From contig VMSW01000008.1 of NCBI GenBank assembly GCA_013791955.1, forward strand, positions 62,001-126,000: DNA of 64,000 nt, read 5' to 3'. Below, one piece after another: positions 25,370-32,438 of the stretch. The notes beneath the pieces were generated by a model, which did not search any database, was not told the DNA's origin, and worked only from the letters and a program-made list of their open reading frames with translations. The stretch comes from Propionicimonas sp. (GTDB taxonomy: Bacteria > Actinomycetota > Actinomycetes > Propionibacteriales > Propionibacteriaceae). Positions within the stretch are counted from its first letter, which is position 1. Each line of letters opens with the position of its first letter. Position numbers and translations under genes: made by a program.

Positions 25370-26707
25370 ATGGATAAGCAGACCGAATTCGTGCTTCGCA
25401 CCATGGAGGAGCGGGATGTCCGTTTCGTCCGCCTGTGGTTCACCGACGTGCTCGGATTCCTCAAGTCAGTTGCCATCGCCCCTGCTGAGCTCGAAGGTGC
25501 GCTCAGCGAAGGTATCGGCTTCGACGGATCAGCTATCGAGGGCTTTGCTCGGGTTTACGAATCCGACATGGTCGCGCACCCTGACCCGTCCACCTTCCAG
25601 TTGCTGCCGTGGCGTGGTTCCAGCCAGGGCACCGCCCGGATGTTCTGCGATATTCGGCTCCCAGATGGTGCGCCCTCTTTCGCCGACCCGCGCTACGTGC
25701 TGCGGCGCACCCTGAAGAAGGCCTCCGAGATGGGGTTCACCTTCTACACCCACCCCGAAATCGAGTTCTACCTGTTCAAGCAGCCGATCGTCCCCGGGCA
25801 GGTGCCCGTGCCGGCCGACCAGTCCGGCTACTTCGATCACACCACGACCAGCCCGGGCGCGGACTTCCGCCGCCAAGCGATCACGCTGCTGGAGCAGATG
25901 GGCATTCCGGTGGAGTTCAGCCATCACGAGGGCGGCCCCGGCCAGCAGGAAATCGATCTGCGCTACGCCGACGCGCTCACCATGGCTGATGCCATCATGA
26001 CCTTCCGGGTGGTGATCAAAGAGGTCGCGGTGATGCAGAACCTGTTCGCGTCCTTCATGCCCAAGCCGTTGACCAACCATCCCGGCTCCGGCATGCACAC
26101 CCACGTCTCGCTGTTCGAGGGCGACAAGAACGCCTTTTACGATGCGAGTGCCGAATACCACCTGTCGAAGACCGGCCGGCAGTTCATCGCTGGCCTGCTC
26201 AAGCACGCGGCCGAAATCACTGCCGTGACCAATCCGTGGGTGAACTCCTACAAGCGCCTGGTGGCCGGAGCAGAAGCGCCCAGCTACATCTGTTGGGGAC
26301 GCAACAACCGCTCGGCCCTGGTGCGAGTGCCGATGTACAAGCCGAACAAGGGTTCCTCGGCGCGAATCGAGCTGCGTTCGATCGATGCGGCGGCCAACCC
26401 ATACCTGGCGTACTCGATGGTGTTGGCAGCTGGGCTGTCGGGCATCGAGAACGAACTCGAACTGCCGGAAGGCGCCGAGGACGACGTGTGGAGCCTCACC
26501 GATCGTCAGCGCCAGTCGTTGGGGATCGACCCGCTGCCGCGGAGCCTGGGCAACGCCATCGACCGCATGGAGGAGTCCCAGTTGGTCGCCGACACTCTCG
26601 GCGAGCACGTCTTCGAGTTCTTCCTGCGCAACAAGAAGGCTGAGTACGAGGCCTACCGCAGCGAAGTGACCGAATGGGAGCTGACCAACTCCTTGCCGAG
26701 CCTCTAA
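25370..26707 (+). CDS. glnA2: Type I glutamine synthetase, GlnA2 class
   Basis: 445 residues. Metal and substrate motifs of class I glutamine synthetase are present: GFDGSAIEGF (about 48-57), HPEIEFYLF, HEGGPGQQEIDLR, NHPGSGMHTHVS and RIELRSIDAAANPYLAYS. Where GlnA1 has the adenylylation tyrosine (DLYELP), this protein reads DDVWSLT, so GlnE should not modify it. In M. tuberculosis GlnA2 is needed less than GlnA1; relatives may make D-glutamine or isoglutamine. A GlnR-type site lies upstream. Confidence 0.93.
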   Translation: MDKQTEFVLRTMEERDVRFVRLWFTDVLGFLKSVAIAPAELEGALSEGIGFDGSAIEGFARVYESDMVAHPDPSTFQLLPWRGSSQGTARMFCDIRLPDGAPSFADPRYVLRRTLKKASEMGFTFYTHPEIEFYLFKQPIVPGQVPVPADQSGYFDHTTTSPGADFRRQAITLLEQMGIPVEFSHHEGGPGQQEIDLRYADALTMADAIMTFRVVIKEVAVMQNLFASFMPKPLTNHPGSGMHTHVSLFEGDKNAFYDASAEYHLSKTGRQFIAGLLKHAAEITAVTNPWVNSYKRLVAGAEAPSYICWGRNNRSALVRVPMYKPNKGSSARIELRSIDAAANPYLAYSMVLAAGLSGIENELELPEGAEDDVWSLTDRQRQSLGIDPLPRSLGNAIDRMEESQLVADTLGEHVFEFFLRNKKAEYEAYRSEVTEWELTNSLPSL

Positions 26708-26869
26708 ACCCCCATTTGCCAAAGAATCCGCTGTGGATTGGGCCGAAGGGCTACGAAAATCCTCGCGGAAGGAGTTGAATGGGTGCCGGTCGGCTGTGGC
26801 TTACGGCTTCAGTGATCCGAGGGGCAATGTTCGCGGGGGGCGAGCTGTCTCGCGGTTTCACGCCGACGC

Positions 26870-26912
26870 GCGGGTCCGTCGCGATTGCAGGGGTGCATCT
26901 CGACGGACCCGC
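26870..26912 (-). terminator. Perfect 12-bp hairpin after the ABC operon
   Basis: GCGGGTCCGTCG (26870-26881) pairs exactly with CGACGGACCCGC (26901-26912) across a 19-base loop. It lies 17 bases past the stop of the last ABC gene (minus strand). No T-run follows, so it may be a terminator, an mRNA-stabilising structure or an operator. The rest of 26708-26929 holds no gene. Confidence 0.5.
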
Positions 26913-26929
26913 ATCCAATTCTTGAGCCG

Positions 26930-28477
26930 TCAGCGGCTGGCGCTGGCTGACGGCTGTGGCGCCGAAGTGGCCGTACTCGAGGGCTTGGTCGAAGCACTCG
27001 AGGACGATGATGCCGACGATCCGGTGCGGCTGCGGGTAGCGTTCGCCGGGATTTCGGCGGTGCTATCGGCCAACACCACCACCTGACCGGCGGTCAGCCC
27101 CTCGGTGATCTCAACCCAACCGCCGCCCACTGCGCCGGTTTTCACCGTTGTCGTGGTTGGAGTAGTGGCGCCGCTGGCCAGCACCTTGACGGTGGCAGTG
27201 CCGGTGCCGGTTGGGGTGACTGCAGATACCGGGACGCTGACCACTCCGGTGACCGCCTTGATCGGAATCGCCACTGAAGCTTTCGCGCCGCTGGCCAGCC
27301 GCCCCTCCGGATCGGCTACCGCGATCGTGGTGGCATAGGTCGGCGAGCTGCCACTGGTACCGCTGGTCTCCAGCAGGTTGATGCTGGTCACTTTGCCATC
27401 TAGTGCGGTCAGGGAGCCGGCCGGGGTCACCTTCGCGACCGCCCCGATGCTCAGCGAGCCACGGGTCTTCAGCGGCACCTCGATGGTCACCACTGCATCG
27501 CCAGTGCCGACGATGGTGACGCTGCCAGCTGAGGCGCTGTCGCCCTTGCTGAGCCCGACCGTCCCGATGGTGCCCGATATTGGCGCCAGCAGTTCGGCCT
27601 CAGCTAGATCGTCCTTAGCGCTCTGGAGGTTCTGCTCGGCCTGCAGCAAAGTCGCCTTGGCCGAGGCGACCGCGCCGGCGCTCACCTTGGTCGAGGAGCT
27701 GGATCCACCAGTTGAGGGCGAACTGCTGCCAGCGCTGGCGGCCTTGTTGATGGCCGCCAGCACGGCCTGCAACGCTGAATCGGCGGCGGTGAGCTCCACT
27801 CGAGCCGTGGCGCACGCCTTGATCTCAGCCTCGCTCGGGTCGGCGCTGGAACTGGTCGTGCTGGCCGAAGCCGACGGGGTTGCGCTCGCCGACGGGCTCG
27901 CCTCGGTCGTGGTCGAAGTGGTTGATACCTCATCGTTGACCCAAGCCATGATTGGATCGCAGGCAGCCGCCTGGCCGCTCACCGCAGCAGTAACCCGCTT
28001 GCCAGCAGCGTTCAGGCCGGCTAGGTCAAAGGTCACCGTCACCCCGGTGGGCGTCTTGGACTGGGTGCTCTTCGAACTGGTCGTTGAGGTGGACGTACTG
28101 GGGTGGCGGGCGTTGTAGAGGCTCAGCTCGGCGCGCGCCACCGAAGTTTCGGCCTCCAGCACCGCGAGCTTGAGTGAGCGAGTGTCCAAGGTGGCCAGTA
28201 CGTCGCCAGCGCTCACCTCGCTGCCGACCGAGACCAATACCTTGTTAACCGTGCCGGAGGCGGCAAAAGCGGCGCTCACCGTGTTCTTGCGACTGATCGA
28301 GCCGGTGGCGACGTAGTTCTGGGTGACATCGCCGGTGATGGCGGTGGCGGTCACCCAGCGGCTGGACGTCGTCGTGGTGGCGTTGGCCACCCCGATGCCG
28401 ATCGCAGCCACCACCGATAGCGCCACCGCGGCGACCAGCACGGCCCGCAGGCGTGGATTCATAGTGAGCTTCATCAT
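26930..28477 (-). CDS. Second periplasmic-adaptor-like (HlyD/MacA) protein of ABC operon
   Basis: 515 residues. Signal anchor at residues about 8-32. A biotinyl-lipoyl half motif (VATGSISRKNTV, GTVNKVLVSVGSEVSAGDVLATLD, about 57-97) is followed by a coiled coil broken by long Ser/Thr-rich stretches (about 120-290), then LLAPISGTIGTVGLSKGDSA and beta-barrel domains. C terminus is Ser/Thr/Pro-rich. The insert-filled hairpin is longer than in the other adaptor. It overlaps the permease gene by ATGA, so it is the fourth gene of the operon. Probably links the permease to the cell wall or to substrate. Confidence 0.82.
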   Translation of the reverse strand: MMKLTMNPRLRAVLVAAVALSVVAAIGIGVANATTTTSSRWVTATAITGDVTQNYVATGSISRKNTVSAAFAASGTVNKVLVSVGSEVSAGDVLATLDTRSLKLAVLEAETSVARAELSLYNARHPSTSTSTTSSKSTQSKTPTGVTVTFDLAGLNAAGKRVTAAVSGQAAACDPIMAWVNDEVSTTSTTTEASPSASATPSASASTTSSSADPSEAEIKACATARVELTAADSALQAVLAAINKAASAGSSSPSTGGSSSSTKVSAGAVASAKATLLQAEQNLQSAKDDLAEAELLAPISGTIGTVGLSKGDSASAGSVTIVGTGDAVVTIEVPLKTRGSLSIGAVAKVTPAGSLTALDGKVTSINLLETSGTSGSSPTYATTIAVADPEGRLASGAKASVAIPIKAVTGVVSVPVSAVTPTGTGTATVKVLASGATTPTTTTVKTGAVGGGWVEITEGLTAGQVVVLADSTAEIPANATRSRTGSSASSSSSASTKPSSTATSAPQPSASASR

Positions 28478-29706
28478 TCGCTCCTCAAAGCGTCGATCGG
28501 GGCCAGCTTGGCGGCCCTGGTTGCCGGATACACGCCGGCAACGATGCCGATGCCTAGGGAGACCACCAGCGCGAGCAGAGTGGCTGGAATGGAGATCATC
28601 ACCGTCATCCCCAGGACTGGGGTGAGGATCGCCGCGCCGATGAAGCCCAATGCGATGCCGACCACCCCACCGAGCATGCCGAGGATGCCAGCCTCCACCA
28701 GGAACTGGCGCCTGATGATCGCTGGAGTGGCTCCCAGGGCCTTGCGGAGGCCGATTTCGCGAACCCGCTCACTGACCGAGACCAACATGATGTTCATCAC
28801 ACCGATGCCGCCCACCAACAACGAGATGCCAGCCACCCCACCCAGGAGCAGCGTGACTATGCCGGTAATCGAGGTGGCGGTTTCCACTAGGGACGCCTGG
28901 GTGCTGACGGTGAAATCGGCATCGTCACTGGTGACCTGGTGGCTGGCCAGTAACGCGGTCTTCACCTGCTGGTAGGCCGCCGAAAGGCTCTCAGCGTCCT
29001 TGCCCTCCAGGTAGATCGACGAGACGCTGTTTGCGTTGCTGGAGGTCGACAGCCGGGCGGCGTAAGTGGTGCTCGGCACCACGACGGTGTCGTCGTCATT
29101 GCTGGCCAACGATGAGCCGGCCGACTTCAGAACGCCAATCACGGTGAAGGCCTGGCCGTTGATGCTAATCGTCTGGCCCACTGGGTTGGCGGAGGTGAAC
29201 AACTCGGTGGCGGTGTCTTCACCGATCACCGCCACTGAAGCTGAAGAGTTGACCTCGGCGTCGGTGAAGAATCGTCCGTTTGCCACTTCGCGGGCCCGCA
29301 CGCGCTGCCAGTCCGGCACCGTGCCGATCACCGTGGAAGTCCAGGTGCTCTCTGTCGACTGCAACGAACCAGAGGCTGAGGAGGTTGGCGCCACCGCAGC
29401 AACATCGGGAGCGACCGCCGGATCGGCGAGCAGCGCCGCGTCCTGGGTGGTCAAGGTTGAGGCCGTACCGCCGCCACCCCGGAAGCCGCCAGAGGTAGTG
29501 GTTTGGCTCGGCGAGACGATGATCAAGTTGGAGCCGAGTGAGTTGATCTGAGAAGTGATTTGCGCGCTTGCCCCCTGGCCGAGGCCGACGGTCAGCATGA
29601 CCGCCGCGATGCCGATCAGGATGCCGAGCATGGTCAGCAGTGAGCGCATCCGGCGCGCGTTGAGTGCCGCAATCGCGGTGCGGAGCGTTTCGGCCCAGCC
29701 CATCAT
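28474..29706 (-). CDS. MacB-type ABC transporter permease
   Basis: 410 residues. N-terminal membrane helix (about 18-42, MRSLLTMLGILIGIAAVMLTVG), a large extracytoplasmic MacB_PCD domain (about 45-270) and the three-helix FtsX domain at the C terminus (about 285-405) with the GLRKALGATPAIIRRQFLVEA coupling loop. Such permeases use ATP for mechanotransmission rather than channel transport across the inner membrane. Substrate could be a peptide, drug or lipoprotein. ATGA overlaps on both sides. Confidence 0.88.
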   Translation of the reverse strand: MMGWAETLRTAIAALNARRMRSLLTMLGILIGIAAVMLTVGLGQGASAQITSQINSLGSNLIIVSPSQTTTSGGFRGGGGTASTLTTQDAALLADPAVAPDVAAVAPTSSASGSLQSTESTWTSTVIGTVPDWQRVRAREVANGRFFTDAEVNSSASVAVIGEDTATELFTSANPVGQTISINGQAFTVIGVLKSAGSSLASNDDDTVVVPSTTYAARLSTSSNANSVSSIYLEGKDAESLSAAYQQVKTALLASHQVTSDDADFTVSTQASLVETATSITGIVTLLLGGVAGISLLVGGIGVMNIMLVSVSERVREIGLRKALGATPAIIRRQFLVEAGILGMLGGVVGIALGFIGAAILTPVLGMTVMISIPATLLALVVSLGIGIVAGVYPATRAAKLAPIDALRSE

Positions 29707-30401
29707 TTGGCCGCTCCTACGCCGACCGACTGCTCGCGCAGCAAGCCGTCATAGATGTGCACGGTTTCCTTGGCGTGGTCGGCGACATCGGCTTCGTGGG
29801 TGATCATCACGATGGTCCGTCCAGCGGTGTTGAGTTCGGCGAACAGGTCGAGGATCTCGGCTGTGGAGTGGGAATCCAGGTTGCCGGTCGGTTCGTCGGC
29901 CAAGATCAGTGCCGGATTCGTGACCAGGGCCCGGGCAACCGAGACTCGCTGCTGTTGGCCGCCAGATAGCTCCCCTGGACGGTGCTGGACCCGGTCTGCC
30001 AGGCCCACCTTGGCCAGAGCAGCAAGAGCGCGCTCGCGGCGCTCGGTTGCTGGTACGCCGGCATAGACCAGCGGCAGTTCGACATTGCGAAGTGCGGTCA
30101 AGCTGGCCAGCAGGTTGAACGACTGGAAGACGAACCCGATCTTGCGGTTGCGTACTTCGGCCAGTTGCTTCTCGCTCATCGAAGACACGTCGGAACCGTC
30201 GAGTTCGTAGCGGCCAGAGGTGGGGACGTCCAGGCAGCCGATGATGTGCATCAGGGTGGATTTTCCCGACCCGGACGGGCCCATGATTGCCACGTAATCG
30301 CCGGCACTCACCTGCAGGTCAATGCCGCGCAGCGCTTCGACTTCCACCGCACCGGTGGCGTAGGTCTTGCGAACCCCGGTCATGTTCAGCATGAGGTTCA
30401 T
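29703..30401 (-). CDS. MacB/LolD-type ABC transporter ATPase
   Basis: 232 residues. Walker A GPSGSGKST (about 40-48), Q-loop FQSFNLLASL, signature LSGGQQQRVSVARAL, Walker B LILADEPTGNLD and switch His in ITHEAD. The VEALRGIDL start and NLDSHST after Walker B are typical of the LolD/MacB branch. Powers the adjacent permease. Overlaps both neighbours by ATGA. Confidence 0.93.
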   Translation of the reverse strand: MNLMLNMTGVRKTYATGAVEVEALRGIDLQVSAGDYVAIMGPSGSGKSTLMHIIGCLDVPTSGRYELDGSDVSSMSEKQLAEVRNRKIGFVFQSFNLLASLTALRNVELPLVYAGVPATERRERALAALAKVGLADRVQHRPGELSGGQQQRVSVARALVTNPALILADEPTGNLDSHSTAEILDLFAELNTAGRTIVMITHEADVADHAKETVHIYDGLLREQSVGVGAAK

Positions 30402-31660
30402 CGTCCTGGCACCCCGCCAGCTCCGCCTGCTGCGGGCGGTGCTCCGCCGCCGGCATCACCAAGGCCGCCACCGAGACCGCCGCCGAAGCCCCCGCCCGAA
30501 CCGCTGCTCGTGGTCGAGGTGGACGTGGGCCGGTAGGTGATCTGGACGGTGTCGCCAGCGCTGAGACCGCTGGTGATCTCGGTCGCGTCACCGAAGACTC
30601 GACCGATCTCCACCTCGGTGACCGTGGTGGCACCGCTGCTGTCCACCTTGGTGACCACCGTCAAGCTGTTGGCGGTGGTGATCGCTGCGGTCGGAATGGT
30701 CAACACGTTGTCGTAGGTGCCGGTGGTGACAACGGCCGAGGCGGTAGTGCCGGAGTAGAGCCCGGTGTGGGTGCCACTGAGATTGATCACTACTGGGAAG
30801 GTTGCAGCGCCATCGCTGGTGGAGGTGGCCACGATGCCGACGGAGGAGACCGTCCCGGTGAACTCGGTCGAATCAGCGGTGATGGTGGCGGCTTGGCCCG
30901 GCTTCATGGCGGACAGGTCCGCGGCACCGACGGTGCCTTCCAGCTTCCAGGTTGCGGTTGAGATCAGCACGATTTGCGCCGAGGAACTGCTCGTGGTCGT
31001 GGTCGTGGTCGTTGAGCTACCCGCGTTGGAGCCCCCCTGGCTGGAGCCGGACGACCCGGTGCCCGAGGTTTGATCGCCCACGGCCACATCGACGCTGGCC
31101 ACGGTGCCGGTGAAGGTGGCTCGCAGAGTTGCGGCTTTCAAGTTCTCTTCAGCATTGGAGAGAGCGGCCTTGGCCGAATCCACCTGGGCCGCGGCGGCCT
31201 TGATCGCCGCACTGGTACCGGAGCCGGAGACATCGGAGTAGTTGGCGCGCGCCGAGGCCAAGTTGGCTTCGGCAAGATCGACAGCGTCGGCAAGGGTCGA
31301 GGAGTCGATCTTGGCCAGTTTCTGGCCCTTGGTCACCTTCTGCCCGGCCTTGACGTAAACCTTTGTTACCTCCCCGGAAACAGAGAAGTTCAGGTTTGCC
31401 TGCTTGCGCGGGCTGAGGGTGCCATCGACGGCCACTGAGGCCGTCTGCGTGCCCAGGGCCGCCTGGGCCGTGGTGGTGCGTCCGGTCAGCGTCTTGCGTG
31501 GGCTGAAGAGGAAGAACGATCCGACACCAACGCCGACCAACAACGCCGTAGCCAGGCCGATCGCCAGCCACGTCCTGGGGGAGCGGAGCAGGCGTTTCGG
31601 TCTATGGCTCCCATCGCTGGTGGTGGTCTCGATTGGATCTGGAATTTCCTGGCTGCTCAT
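30398..31660 (-). CDS. First periplasmic-adaptor-like (HlyD/MacA) protein of ABC operon
   Basis: 420 residues. Membrane helix at about 32-52, biotinyl-lipoyl halves (NLNFSVSGEVTKVYVKAGQKV, about 90-112; RATFTGTVASVDVAVGDQTSG), a coiled hairpin of about 60 residues between them, then beta-barrel domains and a Gly/Ala/Pro-rich C terminus. First gene of the operon; ATG 31660 has GGAGGAG just upstream (minus strand). Distinct in sequence from the second adaptor 2 kb away. Confidence 0.85.
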   Translation of the reverse strand: MSSQEIPDPIETTTSDGSHRPKRLLRSPRTWLAIGLATALLVGVGVGSFFLFSPRKTLTGRTTTAQAALGTQTASVAVDGTLSPRKQANLNFSVSGEVTKVYVKAGQKVTKGQKLAKIDSSTLADAVDLAEANLASARANYSDVSGSGTSAAIKAAAAQVDSAKAALSNAEENLKAATLRATFTGTVASVDVAVGDQTSGTGSSGSSQGGSNAGSSTTTTTTTSSSSAQIVLISTATWKLEGTVGAADLSAMKPGQAATITADSTEFTGTVSSVGIVATSTSDGAATFPVVINLSGTHTGLYSGTTASAVVTTGTYDNVLTIPTAAITTANSLTVVTKVDSSGATTVTEVEIGRVFGDATEITSGLSAGDTVQITYRPTSTSTTSSGSGGGFGGGLGGGLGDAGGGAPPAAGGAGGVPGR

Positions 31661-31780
31661 TGCTCTCCTCCGGGCGCGCTCGGCACAGTTGCGACCCTAA
31701 GAGCGGCTCCTGTGTCGGTTCCCAGGTGAACCTGTGCTCAAGCTGTGCGGGCGGGGTCTCCGGTTAGCTGAGTCCCATTT

Positions 31781-32038
31781 CAGCTTGGCTGAGCCTGTCG
31801 AAGCCCGGCCCTTCGATCCTTCGACGGGCTCAGGGAACTGAACTGGGTCTCTGGGCTTGTCGGGTTGTCAGTTGGCTGAGCCTGTCGAAGCCCGGCCCTT
31901 CGATCCTTCGACGGGCTCAGGGAACTGAACTGGGTCTCTGGGCTTGTCGGGTTGTCAGTTGGCTGAGCCTGTCGAAGCCTGGCCCTTCGATCCTTCGACG
32001 GGCTCAGGGAACTGGACTGGGTCAGGGGGCTTCGACGA
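31781..32038. repeat. 87-bp tandem repeat, about three copies
   Basis: Units begin near 31785, 31872 and 31959. Each contains two opposed CCCTGAGC-family cores (CTGAGCCTGTCGAAG and CTTCGACGGGCTCAGG). Copies 1 and 2 are almost identical; copy 3 is truncated and runs into the 3' end of the SCP2-like gene. The remainder of 31661-32021 holds no gene. Confidence 0.9.
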
Positions 32039-32414
32039 GTTCTGACAGCGGCCACAACTGGCCGAGTTCGGCGTAGATGCCGGAGGCTTGCACCAGCCGA
32101 AGTTCCCTGGCGCGATCCCAGCTCAAGGCGCCAGCGGCCAGCTTCAGCAGGGTGTCTGCATCGGTTTGCACCACATTCGGCGGCGTGCCGCGAGTGTGGC
32201 GGCCACGTTCGCCGATCCCCAACTGGACGGCGGCGAACGGCGGCACCCGCAACTCCACGCTGCCACCGGGAAACCGGATCGCGAGCAATGCGCAGATCGT
32301 CCGCGCGGTGGCTGCTTGGTCGGCCTTGGACAGTTCGACCGGCGGGGTCGCCAGCACTGATCCGGCAGCAGCCCGCAACTGCTCGACTTCCGCCCCTGAC
32401 ACCCTCCTGCTCAC
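32022..32414 (-). CDS. Sterol carrier (SCP2-like) family protein
   Basis: 130 residues from a GTG at 32414. RVPPFAAVQ, RHTRGTPPNVVQTDADTLL and GALSWDRAR are hallmarks of a small actinobacterial family annotated as sterol carrier-like. Bacterial function is not known. The last codons (ELVEAP and stop) are made by the end of the adjacent repeat array. Long open frames further upstream on this strand are shadows of glnE. TAGCGT (minus) ends 7 bases before the GTG. Confidence 0.82.
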   Translation of the reverse strand: MSRRVSGAEVEQLRAAAGSVLATPPVELSKADQAATARTICALLAIRFPGGSVELRVPPFAAVQLGIGERGRHTRGTPPNVVQTDADTLLKLAAGALSWDRARELRLVQASGIYAELGQLWPLSELVEAP

Positions 32415-32421
32415 AGCAGAG

Positions 32422-32431
32422 ACGCTAGCAT
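32422..32431. promoter_or_regulatory. Overlapping divergent -10 elements for SCP2-like gene and glnE
   Basis: On the plus strand TAGCAT is at 32426-32431, 7 bases before the glnE GTG (32439). On the minus strand TAGCGT is at 32422-32427, 7 bases before the SCP2-like GTG (32414). They share the palindrome GCTAGC (32424-32429), and only 24 bases separate the two start codons. Confidence 0.65.
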
Positions 32432-32438
32432 CGCGGCT

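Noticed and set aside
26733-27086. 117-residue plus-strand open frame
   Set aside because: Its first half lies in non-coding DNA with a hairpin and its second half is antisense to the adaptor gene; no ribosome site and no recognisable domain.
31781-32038. CRISPR array
   Set aside because: The 87-bp units are contiguous tandem copies without variable spacers, and no cas genes are present.
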